A stretch of DNA of 64,000 bases from Aphelidium insulamus (GCA_036784855.1 JAZDSV010000005.1:62001-126000), one strand, 5' to 3'. Counted from the first letter of the stretch, positions 10,453 through 22,462 are shown. Notes: generated from the letters alone by a model not told the origin. A program made the numbers and translations.

Positions 10453-10664
10453 TTATGATCACGCACCCGCTTGCCATCAGCGCCGATTCTCTTGACCGGG
10501 GTCAGGTGTTCGGGACACTGACACAGCGCGCAGGTCCAGTCGCCGCCGGCAGAGTCGCGATCATTCACCGGCCCGTGGCTGTTGTTGTGGTATGACACCG
10601 CTGATCTTGCACCGGTGGTGTCGGCAAGTCTATTGTGCGCGGTGGGAGAAACAATCTTGGGCAT
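9478..10664 (-). CDS. GATA-type zinc finger protein (putative transcription factor)
   Basis: Three exons (10467-10664, 9979-10350, 9478-9915) give 335 residues. The finger is CALC, a 20-residue loop containing TPVKRIGADGKR, then CNAC, that is C-x2-C-x20-C-x2-C, the GATA-type spacing seen in fungi; basic residues follow (YIRGRATKERN). The usual Trp of TPxWR is Val-Lys here, so DNA recognition may differ. The finger is split by intron 1 between GKR and SVCNAC. The rest is low complexity: a Tyr/Asn/Gln-rich middle and a Gln-rich run with SP and TP sites, ending SKRRGGGLLI. Targets cannot be inferred. Confidence 0.75.
10402..10450. repeat. (CA)n microsatellite inside the GATA-finger intron
   Basis: About 24 CA units lie wholly inside intron 1 of the minus-strand GATA-finger gene (so GT repeats on the transcript), between exons that each carry half of the zinc-binding cysteines. 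Confidence 0.95.
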
Positions 10665-11316
10665 GGCAGATATGTAGTTATGGTTTGTATGTCGGGGCGG
10701 GATAGCAAGTGGGCAAGTGAACCGGTTCGTACAGATATGGCAACCGCGTGGTAGTCAAGTTCTATTTTTAGGCATCATCTACGCACGCGATGTATCTGTC
10801 CCGTGGATTTTGCCCTCTTTGTATATAGAGCCATGTCAGTCATCTCAGTGGTCACCATCACGTAAAGCGATAATTTACTTATAGTTGGCAATGCAATGTA
10901 TAGATTTCCTTTGATCTGACAAGTGGTCCTCGAATTGCTATGGAACTGAGGAGAATCCTTTTGGATATAGCTATCTATAGCTATAAAACATTTACTTGCT
11001 AGTTTTATCTGCTCTCTGGATAATACTAGCAATACTAGTCATTATAAAGTGTTCTTCAATTTATGAAGCTCACGGATAAAAAATAAATATGGGACAACAT
11101 AATCTTTGCGCGTTAGGCCATGTTTCTTAACTAACGCATCATAGCTGATAGGAAACCACAACAACGAAAGTGATTGTTTGTAAGGGGCAAGATTCACCAC
11201 TCAATCGGACCAATGAGAGTGCAGTGAGACGCGCGTGCGCGTATCGCCGATTGTTGCGTGCGATAACGGTCAACACTGCTTAGTAAAACAAACGAGACTG
11301 ATTTGGCGTGGACTTT
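10665..11316. other. Intergenic
   Basis: AT-rich, no gene recognised. It is the common upstream region of the GATA-finger gene (minus) and the orphan at 11317 (plus). Confidence 0.5.
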
Positions 11317-12313
11317 ATGCGTGTGCCCGCTGCTGCTTCCCTCGCGACATATGCTGCAGCTTTTCATGGCAGCACAGTCAACGTGCCAGCTGGCAGAACG
11401 GTTGCTCCATTGAATGGTGGTAGCCACTGGGTCGGCCGCGTAGCGCCCAATAGTGGAATCAGAATGAGCGCGCTTCCGCCGGATGATGGCTATCGGTATT
11501 ATCAGCAAACATCCCGGGAAGAGCTGAATGGCCATCAATTCCAGCGTACTAGAAATGCGGACGGGAACACAGTGGCCGTCAGTGTCACTTTTGCCGGACG
11601 CCCCAGCCAAGATGTACACGGTTCGCCGGTTGCAGCATTGTCGAACGTGCAATACACGCCCGACCAATTGGGAAGCAGTATGCGAGATTTCAATACGAAT
11701 TTTCGCGGACAGTTGTTCTCCTCGCAGCGAGATGAGATCCTCCGCGAAATGCTGGTCAAATGGAACGGGAAAAAGTTGGAGGTTAATGAAAACTACCGCG
11801 AGTTCTTTGACGCCGTAATCCCGTTGGCAACCTATTTTCGCCAGTATGTACCAATTGCAATGTTTGTTTAATACACAGAATTAATGGGTTTAGAGCTGCT
11901 TACTTCAATGTCGGGGTGGTGGATATGAAAAATTCACTGCGACAATTCGAGGCGTTCTCTGTCTTGACCGGCGATGAGCTGGTAAGTGTATAGTATTTTA
12001 CTCTTACCTACGGCTCACTCGCTAGCAGTCACCAGAAATTAGGCAGGCCGTTATATTTCTCTTGTCGACGCCCATAACGCCCGACAAAGAAACGCTGCGT
12101 AGCGGAATGCGCGGATGGGAAACCGACGACGTTTCCAACCTATACAGCTTGCTCATGATGATCTTTTTGGAGTTGGAAGAGTGTGGAGACGTCATTGCCG
12201 CGAGGAATGCTGCTGTGGCCGCGAAGAATGCTGAGGTCGTTGAAGCGTTTATGGAAAAGTCCAAGTCAAGGCCGAGAAGCATCAGATCACTTATTCGAGG
12301 AGATGCTGAATAG
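11317..12313 (+). CDS. Orphan protein with possible N-terminal signal
   Basis: Three exons (11317-11843, 11894-11981, 12029-12313) with GT-AG junctions give 299 residues in continuous frame. I do not recognise a family. The first Met (MRVPAAASLATYAAAFHG) could start a weak signal or targeting peptide. The middle is hydrophilic with SSQRDEILREMLVKWNGKKL; the second half is predicted helical (SLLMMIFLELEECGDVIAAR) and ends with basic SKSRPRSIRSLIRGDAE. Codon use looks like its neighbours, so it appears to be a genuine, possibly lineage-specific gene. Secretion is inference only. Confidence 0.6.
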
Positions 12314-12532
12314 AACAATCTATAGACATAATATTAATAATTGTACTACTAAGCTACTGTACAACGATTAAGCAGCGCAGATGTTGTGGTCAATGATCAG
12401 CCAGCGGCGAGGCGGTTTGACAGGACAGGCGCGCGATCCAAACAGCCAATAAGACGTGCGTCTGGAGCGCATGTCCATCTCGGCTTGACGCATCTCCGAG
12501 CGCGTTATCCACGCACTTATACTACTACTACT

Positions 12533-13698
12533 ATGCGCTTGTCGCCGCTTCTTCGCGCTGGTGCTGGTATCACGGCGTTATTTGGCACGTCGCACGTTCC
12601 TTCCGCCCCGGTGCCCGATCTCCAGTACCGCGGCATTCCTGCGTTTACCGCGCCGCATCACCCCGCATCACGTGGCCGGATCCACGCCGGCAGTGCGCTA
12701 CCAATGTCGCGGTATTCCAACCACCGCGATGTGCTCACCGTCGCAATGCCATCGGTGGGCCGGCCCGCCACGGCACCCATCGCTCCCGAGGCCGACTGCA
12801 CCGCAGAACTGCTGGCCATGTTCCCACAATCAAATCCTTCCCTACTGCTCCAGTGGGGCGCTCGGCTGCAGCACCGCCTCTCTCCCGCCAAGTACAGACA
12901 CTACCACACGGCGCAACACGTGGGCCGCCTGCTGCAACTGTGGCAGAACAATTGGGCCGGGCTGCTGGGCTATGCAGTGTCGCACAACATGAATGCGCTG
13001 CAGTTTGCCGACACGGTCATGAGGTTGACGGCGCTATTCCACGAGTATGTGTGCCTGAAGCATTATTGATCTGCCTGCTCATCTCTGATGTATGCAGTGC
13101 TGTCTATGATACGGAAAAAGGTGACAACGAGGAGGAGAGTGCCAAGCTGTTTCTGCAGTTTTGCCAAGACACCGGCATTGTGGTACGAGTGCATATACCT
13201 ATTATGCATATGCAGAGAATGTGATTCTTTAGCCGGCGGACGTTGAAGAGACTGTGATGCTTATCATTATGGCAACCAAGAAGCACAAGGTGCCCGACAG
13301 CCGCGCACTTGCACAACTGGCCTCTGAGCGCAGTCGCCAACACGCCGAGCTGCTTACCATGATATTTCTGGACTTGGACCTGGAAGTGCTGGGATGGCAG
13401 CCGGGTATATTATCTTTTGTGGCATATGTATCGCAATGCTAACATTCCAACACTATGTGTAGCTCTGTACAATGAGTACGCCAGGAATATTCGTCTGGAA
13501 TATGAACATGTTGATGAGCGCCTTTACTGCGAGGTCCGCGCACAAGTGCTGGGAGCGTTTATGAAAGATACCAATATCTATATGACCGATTATATGCGCG
13601 AGCTGCATGAGAAGCGTGCACGTGGAAATTTGGAGGCTGAAATTGACGCCTTGTTGCGGCGGCTGGATGAACTTCGCGAGCAAAGTACATTAGAGTGA
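12533..13698 (+). CDS. Predicted metal-dependent HD-superfamily phosphohydrolase
   Basis: Four exons (12533-13044, 13098-13182, 13233-13404, 13463-13698) give 334 residues. The core matches the COG4339-type HD family: RHYHTAQHV near residue 120, the HD dyad in LFHDAVYD (around residues 170-172, rebuilt across intron 1), EESAKLF, VMLIIMATKKHK, the acidic FLDLDLEVLGW, and a tail YARNIRLEYEHV followed by IYMT and ARGNLEAEI. Members probably hydrolyse phosphate esters or nucleotides, but no substrate is established. About 100 residues before the core form a Ser/Pro/Ala-rich extension that might be a targeting region. Confidence 0.8.
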
Positions 13699-13979
13699 TG
13701 TGTGCATTTTTGTGTGACTATGTTATGATCTCTAGTCATTTTTGTACGTCAAAGCTGCAACAAGGCAGCCATAAGTGTGTCGATATGCCGAGAGATGACA
13801 TGCTAGTATTCAAGACGTGCGTAGAAAATCGTGTGTGTGAGTGAGTCGATAAAGGCCTGAAGGTGTATACATACATATGTCGGACAAGACAGTGAATGAC
13901 AAGCATTCTTGTCTATATATTAAACGTAATGCATTCAAAACTTTTTTTTTCGTGAAAGGAGTTTATTAAAGTGAGTCAA

Positions 13980-14498
13980 TTACTGCCGCGCGGCCAGTGC
14001 CATAGCCGTCTCATGCGCCACAATAAAAGAGAGTCGTTGCCACACTCGCTGAATGCTGACAGAAGCCGCAAGGTTGTCCACGTCTGCCAGGGCTCGGCCA
14101 ATACGTCGGACAATAGAAATAGTTCGAGTACCAAATGCTCCTAGAGATTCGATAATGAAAGGGAGAAAGTCAACTCGGCGCGCTAAACATCGCTCCAGGT
14201 ACTTTTTGCTTTTTCGCTCCTCGGCTTTTTTGGCGTTCCAGCCACCCCAGTTTGATGCATTGTGCAATTGCTGAAATGACGACACAATTGAGACATCAAC
14301 GCACATGTTGCGGCCATTCTCCCATCCGTGCAGTAAAACATCTGCAGGTCGCTCATTGCTGCCAGGAATAATATGCTGCGCTTCTGTGCTGCACGGAATT
14401 CGAGCTCGCTTTGCCAAACGCAATAATTCATCCCGAACTGCATTGTGTCGCTGACTCAGCCGCCCTCCTGGACAGTGAGTGTCATGGTCACCAAACCA
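13980..14498 (-). mobile_element. 3' remnant of a non-LTR retrotransposon-like reverse-transcriptase ORF
   Basis: An open minus-strand frame of about 172 codons has the C-terminal signature common to many eukaryotic retroelement polyproteins: HCPGGRLSQRHNAVRDELL (Cys/His knuckle plus RHNxVRD), ERPADVLLHGW, then VDVSIVS, EERKSKKYLERC and FLPFIIESLGAFG. The RPADV...VDV part resembles a restriction-like endonuclease core. The reverse-transcriptase domain itself is absent; upstream the frame ends at a stop within short ATTAC repeats. It is therefore a truncated insertion, lying between the HD gene and the CDC7-like gene. Confidence 0.7.
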
Positions 14499-14565
14499 TT
14501 ACATTACATTACACCATTACATTCAAAACTGAGTAAATTAGATCCGGCAACAAAATTACAGGAAA

Positions 14566-16370
<1,805 letters not shown>

Positions 16371-16531
16371 TGGAATGTAAAAAGGATTAATTACCCCAAC
16401 TATATCATGAGGGTGTGTGCTCTTTCAAGCAGCTTTTCCTAGCAAAGCGCCACGTTAATATTGAGTATAAAGCGTATGACATCCCCCGAAATATTCAACT
16501 GCAGTGTGTATTGACAAGCAGCCGGTCTATA

Positions 16532-16891
16532 TCAACTGAATGTCCTTGTCTCGCCCATGGGCCAGGGGCCTTCGCCTTCCGGGATGGGCACGGCAATCGG
16601 GTTGATTTGCGACAAGTATGTGACCGCCCAGCTAGCAGAGCGTCAGCATGGTTAGTATAGGCAACGCTATAAACTTACAGTACGTAGCAGCACACTGCCG
16701 ACAGGGCAATGGAGATGCGGATGGTCCTGCACAGGGGGGCATGGTGAGTGTGTGAGTTAGTGGATACCAAACCAAGCCACCACATACAGCGCCTCAGGGT
16801 GCGAGTTGGGGGTGGCGTAGTGGCCCACCACGACCAGCAGGGCGAACGGCAGCAGCACCCATAGCAGATTCAACGCTTCGCCTGTGGGCAT
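16532..16891 (-). CDS. ATP6V0E: V-type proton ATPase subunit e
   Basis: Small membrane subunit of the V0 sector of the vacuolar proton pump (yeast Vma9). Three exons (16788-16891, 16679-16726, 16532-16631) give 83 residues, the normal size (about 81). Two transmembrane helices are visible: NLLWVLLPFALLVVVGHY and ISIALSAVCCYVLWAVTYLS. The second matches the conserved CCYxxW and LxQxNP signature (SQINPIAVPIPEG). All splice sites are GT-AG. Its start faces the MOG1 gene only about 115 bp away, so the two probably share a promoter region. Confidence 0.88.
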
Positions 16892-17005
16892 CTCTATATC
16901 TGTGCGGAAAGAAGAAAAACGTGCAATTCACAACCAAGGGACGGAAAGAAGAAGATGAGCTAAAAAAGCCTTCTAAATACATTGTAGTTTCTGAAAGCAA
17001 GAAGA

Positions 17006-17909
17006 ATGGCCGCTGATACCGAGATTGCCGCGCCCAGCCAGCTCTTTGGCGGCGCGATAAAGTGCCGGATACCTACCTGGTTTATGGATGTGAGCACGGT
17101 GCGCCAAGTGCCCGACAACCAGGAGGTGCGCGTGCACGCTGATATATCTCCCATTGAAGGAACTAACAAACCCCATAGGTCTTTGTAGAGATGGCGAGTG
17201 CGAGTGGCGACGCGCCGAATGCCACGGCCTTCCTGGACCAGAGCGTGATGGTGGAGGTGCTGGAGATGGCTGTGCCGTGCGATATTCCCGAGTATGGCTT
17301 TGTGGCCGGCAAATGCGGTGACTGTGCCGAGGCGCGATTCCACTACGTGAACTTGCTAGTGGCCAATGAAGCGTGTGCGCATCGCATGGTCCACACTGAG
17401 CGGGTCGACTCCTCACTTCTCCCACTCTTGTCGTACGTGTGATCTTATACACGTTAAATATGCACTCAATGTCAATTGCAATTTACATCTGCAGGCCACA
17501 ACTGCAAGTATCGCTGGTGTACGGCATTCAAGTAATCGAAAAGTGGAATCGTCCAAAGAGCACCGACCAAGAACACGGCGACGAACATCGCACAAAATAC
17601 GACGTGGTGTGCGTATTTCTGGCTCTTCTCCGGCTGCCGCAATGTGCCACAGATGTGTTGGTGTCGCTGAACCAGCCCGTCGCTGTGGAGATCTCGTCCA
17701 CTGAGCGGGTCGAAGAGATTATTGGCACTGCAGCATTGGCTCTGCGGCATGTGGTTGCCAATGATGATGACGGCGCAGAATGTCAGGAAGGCAAACTGAT
17801 CAGGCGCCAGATAGCCAGCGGCCTGCAAACGTTTCGACACGACATTATTGACACGCTCGAGTTTGGCGACTTGTCCGTGTTTGCAGACAGCAGCGACGAT
17901 GATGCATAA
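17006..17909 (+). CDS. MOG1: MOG1/RANGRF-like Ran guanine nucleotide release factor
   Basis: Nuclear Ran-binding protein that promotes nucleotide release from Ran. Exons 17006-17125, 17179-17432 and 17495-17909 give 262 residues. The N-terminus SQLFGGAIKCRIPTWFMDVS and VRQVPDNQEVFVE are near-diagnostic (FGGA...P...DVS...VPDNQEV). Later come QLQVSLVYGIQVIEKWN and LALLRLPQCATDVLVSLNQP, matching the MOG1 C-terminal strands. Typical members end about there (about 185-220 aa); this one carries roughly 70 extra residues with an acidic end (FADSSDDDA). Confidence 0.9.
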
Positions 17910-17958
17910 AGTTGCTTGCTATGATGAATGAATGAATGTTATGTACGAAAACATTCTA

Positions 17959-18802
17959 TTAACCAGTCATGTCGCGTTTCCGCCCACGCATACGCACTGC
18001 ACATCATTAGCGCGGTATGTATGCGCCATTGTATATACGTACCCTTTTCTAGGCGCTTCAGCACCGAGGTGTCTGTGCACTCTGTGCCATACGCATCCAA
18101 GATCTCAGCAAACTGCAGATTGTACATCGTTGGATTCCACATGCAGCATCTCTCATTTGACACTAACCAGCTCTTCGGCAATAGCCGGGTGAGTACTGCT
18201 GAGTGCGCGCTCCAGCACGTACAAGTCCACCGCCTTATCTTCGGCGCTCTGCGACCAGTAGGCCAGCCCAAAGTCAATCAGGACCAGTGAGCGCGACGCA
18301 TCACTGGCACGCATCATCATGTTGGACGTGGTCAGGTCGCCGTGTATAACGTGTGCATTGTGGCACTTGGCCACTGAAGCGCCCACAGCGGCAGCCAGCC
18401 ACGCGACATACGCGACCAGCTCGTCGCCGCCGGCAGGGTCACGGCCGGCGCTATATTCAATAAGCGTCTGCTTGACGGTGGCGCCGGGTATGAGCTCCAT
18501 GCAGATTTCCGCGCACTTGGGGTCCGAATGGAAGAGCACCGGAGTGTCCACCCCGTTCTTGGCCGCGCGCACCATGCACCGCGCCTCCTGCATACAGTTA
18601 TTGCCACTTGAATAGAAAGGCACAAAGGTGACGGCGTCATACATACATCACGAACGCGTCGCAGAGTCAGCCGGCTGTCAAGCGCGGGATGTCGATAGGT
18701 CTTGGGGAAGCGGTGCTTGAGAATGGCGGCGCGTCCATCCTCTAGCCGGCAGCGGTACACGCGCGCTTCGGCGCCTTGTGCCATCAACTCTTCCCTTTGC
18801 AT
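17959..18802 (-). CDS. BUD32: TP53RK/Bud32 kinase (KEOPS complex)
   Basis: Atypical small kinase/ATPase of the KEOPS complex that makes the t6A modification of tRNA. Four exons (18647-18802, 18168-18587, 18043-18112, 17959-17996) give 227 residues (human 253). Visible: [10 protein letters not shown] in place of a normal Gly loop, the [17 protein letters not shown] motif, [25 protein letters not shown] (the HGD loop), [10 protein letters not shown], and the basic tail [12 protein letters not shown]. These are all family hallmarks. It converges with MOG1, with only 49 bp between the two stop codons. Confidence 0.94.
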
Positions 18803-18844
18803 TGGTTGTAATGGAATCTTAATTTACAGCCGAAACTTTTTTAT

Positions 18845-18935
18845 TTACGGCCACTTCCATAATAAACCATAATAATAATAATAATAATAATAATAATATC
18901 CATAATAAACCCCATAAGACTTTACGGCCACTTAG
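18845..18935. repeat. (AAT)n microsatellite flanked by direct repeats
   Basis: About nine AAT units (18870-18898) lie between two copies of TTTACGGCCACTT (near 18844 and 18922) and two copies of CCATAATAAACC. This suggests a small local duplication between Bud32 and the ankyrin genes. Confidence 0.8.
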
Positions 18936-18949
18936 ATATCGGTTACACT

Positions 18950-20182
18950 TCAACGTATAGTATTAAGAAAGAAGCTGTTCAGCCAAATTCTGGACATATT
19001 GAACTCTTCAGTAAGCACGCGAACGATATCACGATTGCCAATATATGCAGCAAGCTGTACCGGAGTTTTTCCGTTGACGTCCTTTGTTCCTAGCTGCACT
19101 TCTGGAAAGGACGCCAACAAGCGGACCGAATTGACCATTTGATTCTCCACAGCGACGTGAAGCGCTGATTTCCCCTCGCGATTCTGCAAGTTCATATAAT
19201 CATTGGCACCGTCACCAAGCGCTTCCATGGCCAGTTTGCGTAGCAGCTCTACAACAATATTTCCGCGGGTGTTTTTTGTCGCGTAGTGCAGGGGCGTATT
19301 ACCATTGTCGTCACACAGCGTCATTGAGCGGCGATTCCACTTAAAAAGAGCACGTACGTTCAGAGATTGACCATGTGCTGCAGCAATGTGGGACGGCGCA
19401 AGACCGCCGGGAGCTTTAGATAGTACGGATGCTCCTGCATCGAGCAGCAATTGTACGATGCGCTCATCACCACCGATGCTGGCGTAGTGCAGTGCCTGCA
19501 CGCCCGACTTGTCAACGTGAGTGACCATTCCATGAATGTTGACATCAGGAGTGGACAGGAGGGTTTTAACAATGTCGTACTGCTGTAGTCTCACAGCCAC
19601 AATTAATGGCAGCTGCCCCGCAGCGTCTGGCACCAACAGCAAGCCAGGATAGTGACTTGTCAACCAATTCAACAGTTCCACGCGTCCGTATTGCACTGCA
19701 ACGTGCATAGCAGTTCTACCTGACGCCGGGTCTGCGGTGAAAGTCAGGTAGTCAAGTTCGTTGCTGTATGCGGCATCTTCGTCATAGTCCGTAACCATTT
19801 TGTGGCTAATATCCACCATATCCTGTCCCATTCCGACCTCGCCACCGTCTTCTACCGCGCCGCTTCGAATAATAAACTTGACCATTTTCAACCAACCGTG
19901 CGAACAAGCGTACAACAAGGGCATACTGCCATACAGCGGCGCCTTGAGTTCTTGGTGCAGATATCGAAGGACCTTAATATCACTGCATATCACAGCGCAC
20001 AACGTAGACAACAGTCCTTCGCGGGCCGTGACGCGTTGTCCAGCTGCAAGCATTGGCATCATGATCTTTCTCATTTCCGCTTCACCGATGCAGGCGCACT
20101 GCTGGGTTTCCAACTGAATGCTGGCGACAGGAGCAATATGCATGCTCACTGCAATCAGTATGCTTATCGCGTGCAGTAACAT
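18950..20182 (-). CDS. Secreted ankyrin-repeat protein A
   Basis: Single exon, 410 residues. The N-terminus MLLHAISILIAVSMHIAPVA is a good signal peptide with probable cleavage near residues 20-22, followed by a Cys-containing stretch (QCACIGEAEMRK). From about residue 60 to the end there are roughly eight ankyrin-like repeats, for example GRTAMHVAVQYGRVELLNWL, GVQALHYASIGGDERIVQLL and GKSALHVAVENQMVNSVRLL. No transmembrane helix follows the signal, so the protein is probably exported or lumenal. It is a close paralogue of the next gene but has a shorter, different C-terminus (SRIWLNSFFLNTIR). Ankyrins bind proteins; the partner is unknown. An effector role would be inference. Confidence 0.85.
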   Translation of the reverse strand: MLLHAISILIAVSMHIAPVASIQLETQQCACIGEAEMRKIMMPMLAAGQRVTAREGLLSTLCAVICSDIKVLRYLHQELKAPLYGSMPLLYACSHGWLKMVKFIIRSGAVEDGGEVGMGQDMVDISHKMVTDYDEDAAYSNELDYLTFTADPASGRTAMHVAVQYGRVELLNWLTSHYPGLLLVPDAAGQLPLIVAVRLQQYDIVKTLLSTPDVNIHGMVTHVDKSGVQALHYASIGGDERIVQLLLDAGASVLSKAPGGLAPSHIAAAHGQSLNVRALFKWNRRSMTLCDDNGNTPLHYATKNTRGNIVVELLRKLAMEALGDGANDYMNLQNREGKSALHVAVENQMVNSVRLLASFPEVQLGTKDVNGKTPVQLAAYIGNRDIVRVLTEEFNMSRIWLNSFFLNTIR

Positions 20183-20248
20183 TTTTAAAGTGAAGGAATT
20201 TTAAAAGAGTGCAGGCTCGTTTGCTGTATCCCATTCATGGTGAATGAT

Positions 20249-20278
20249 TGGTGCCCTCAATTGCCCCTGCGCGGTCAC
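20249..20278 (-). promoter_or_regulatory. Conserved upstream block of ankyrin gene A
   Basis: About 67 bp before the start codon lies CCCTCAATTGCCCCTGCGC (plus-strand view) followed by KGTCAC. The same block sits 68 bp before ankyrin gene B. The rest of the upstream DNA is more diverged, which suggests a retained promoter or transcription-start element. Confidence 0.5.
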
Positions 20279-20538
20279 ATTACGCATTATTTCTCCGAAA
20301 TATTTCCAAGTGCTTCAGCTGGCATGTAAATACCCTACGCTACTTCTGTTTGTATCAGCATGGCTAGCACTGATATCCCGCTGCTGCTGACACTATCACT
20401 AGTGGCCACATCGTGAAAACAAATCTCGGCGATGCTCGCCAATTAAAAGTGTCTGGCTGTTGCCTACGCATTTTACCCGTGAATACCTGCATATTGAACT
20501 TTATTGATTACCACTCATTATGTCGCCTTAACTATTAA

Positions 20539-21801
20539 TTAAACCTCGGCGTAATTCTGAGGAGGAAGCTGCTCTGCAGATGCAGCTACATTCTGGACAG
20601 ATTGCAATCTGTCCAGAATGCGCTTATTGAACTCTTCTGTAAGCACGCGAACGATATCATGATTGCCAATATGTGCAGCAAGCTGTATCGGAGTTTTTCC
20701 GTTGACGTCCTTTGTTCCTAGCTGCACTTCTGGAAAGGACGCCAACAAGCGGACCGAATTGACCGTTTGATTCTCCACAGCGACGTGAAGCGCTGATTTC
20801 CCCTCGCGATTCTGCAAGTTCATATAAACTTTCACATGGTCTCCAAGAGCTTGCACCGCCATGTTACGCAACAATTCCACCACAGCATCGCCATGGGCAT
20901 GGGTTGTCGCGTAATGCAGGGGCGTGTTGCCATTGTCGTCCCACAGCACCATAGATTGTCGATCCCGTTGAATGAGAGCAAGCAGATTGAGGACTTGGCC
21001 ATTCGCTGCAGCAATTTGGGGCGCCGAGAGACCGCCGGGTGCTTTGGATAGCACAGAAGCACCTGCATCCAACAGCAGTTGTACGATAAGAGCACTGCTG
21101 CCCGCGCTGGCATAGTGCAGGGCCTGCGCGCCGGACTTGTCAACATGCGTAACCATCTCAAGCTTGCTGACATATGGGTTAGCCAGCAGGGCGGCGGCTA
21201 TGTCATATTGCTGTTGCCTGACAGCCACAAATAATGGCAGCTGCCCGGCAGAGTCTGGCACCAACAGCAAGTCCGGATAGTTACTAATCAACCACCCCAC
21301 TACTGCCTGCTGACCATCGTCGACTGCAACGTGCAAGGCAGTCATGCCGGTTGTGGGGGCTCTGGTGAAGATCAGGTAGTACAGTTCGTTGCTAAGCGCA
21401 TCAATGCCGGCACCGCCCTCGCCAACTGATGCCACATCGCGGTTGACGTCAGACGTTTCCTCGCGGTTTTCCACGGCGCCGCTCATAGTAATAAACTGGA
21501 CCATATTCAACCAACCGAGCGCACAGGCGCGCAACAAGGGCCTACTGCCATACAGCGGCGCCTTGAGTTCTTGGTGCAGATATCGAAGGACATCAATATC
21601 ATTGCATATCACAGCGCACAACGTAGACAACAGGCCTTCGCGGGCCGTGACGCGTTCTCCAGCCTCAAGCATTGGCATCGTGATCTTTCTCATTTCCTCT
21701 TCACCGATGCAGGCGCACTCCCGGGCCTCCAACTGCATACTAGCGACAGGAGCAGCATGCATGCCCACAGCAATCAGTATGCTTATCGCGTGCAGGAACA
21801 T
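20539..21801 (-). CDS. Secreted ankyrin-repeat protein B
   Basis: Single exon, 420 residues, tandem paralogue of gene A at roughly 75-80 percent identity by eye. Signal peptide MFLHAISILIAVGMHAAPVA, then EARECACIGEEEMRK and about eight ankyrin repeats such as GMTALHVAVDDGQQAVVGWL and GNTPLHYATTHAHGDAVVEL. The C-terminus differs from A (ILDRLQSVQNVAASAEQLPP) and is longer, so A may have lost its end or B gained one. Variable positions cluster in the central repeats, while the first 110 residues and the GKDVNGKTP-type end repeats are most conserved. Confidence 0.85.
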   Translation of the reverse strand: MFLHAISILIAVGMHAAPVASMQLEARECACIGEEEMRKITMPMLEAGERVTAREGLLSTLCAVICNDIDVLRYLHQELKAPLYGSRPLLRACALGWLNMVQFITMSGAVENREETSDVNRDVASVGEGGAGIDALSNELYYLIFTRAPTTGMTALHVAVDDGQQAVVGWLISNYPDLLLVPDSAGQLPLFVAVRQQQYDIAAALLANPYVSKLEMVTHVDKSGAQALHYASAGSSALIVQLLLDAGASVLSKAPGGLSAPQIAAANGQVLNLLALIQRDRQSMVLWDDNGNTPLHYATTHAHGDAVVELLRNMAVQALGDHVKVYMNLQNREGKSALHVAVENQTVNSVRLLASFPEVQLGTKDVNGKTPIQLAAHIGNHDIVRVLTEEFNKRILDRLQSVQNVAASAEQLPPQNYAEV

Positions 21802-21868
21802 TGTTTAAGGTGAAGGAAGTGAAAAAGTGTACAAGCGCCTGCCATTTTTGCAATCATGGCACATGAAT

Positions 21869-21897
21869 GGCGCCCTCAATTGCCCCTGCGCTGTCAC
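21869..21897 (-). promoter_or_regulatory. Conserved upstream block of ankyrin gene B
   Basis: Same block as upstream of gene A (CGCCCTCAATTGCCCCTGCG in the plus-strand view, then GTCAC), at nearly the same distance from the start codon. Confidence 0.5.
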
Positions 21898-22029
21898 AAT
21901 ATAGACGTTACATTGTCCTGAAGTCACTAACAATTGACAGCTGTCAACTTCTATACGTCACCTGTCGCGGTCGACTACTGGTGACATATGTAGCATGATA
22001 ATCGATTCAAATAGTGGGATTCTAAATTC

Positions 22030-22107
22030 AAACTCTAGCGTATCATATATGATACGCTAGAGTTTGTTATGTTTGTTATTTAGTTATGAAGTATATTTAC
22101 TTCATAA
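22030..22107. repeat. Two adjacent hairpins: 36-bp perfect palindrome and a 10-bp stem-loop
   Basis: 22030-22065 is a perfect palindrome with no loop (half-site AAACTCTAGCGTATCATA). Nineteen bases on, 22084-22107 forms a second inverted repeat, TTATGAAGTA, a 4-nt loop, TACTTCATAA. The surrounding 21802-22462 interval has no recognisable gene. Confidence 0.85.
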
Positions 22108-22462
22108 TTAAAGCGTTTAATACGTCATTTGGCATGCACGCACGCACAACCACCGCTACGTGCTGTTTGTTACTGGTATCTGAACTATCTCGCTACTGAT
22201 CACTGACATTATCACAAAATGCCCACGGCAACCATGGCTGTTCGAATCTAACTTATCAAAGCAGAATATTCTTGAAGTGCCTTGTTGGAACACAAACACT
22301 GAAAGAAACAGCTTAACAATTCATAGCTGGCAATGCATATGTATTCTAAATTCCAGCGAAATTTCCCATGATGCATATCTTGCATTAGCATAGCATCTTT
22401 GTTCAAGTCCAGTAGTTGTTGGTGAATATGTCCACTGCCCTTTACACACAGCCTGATTCACA

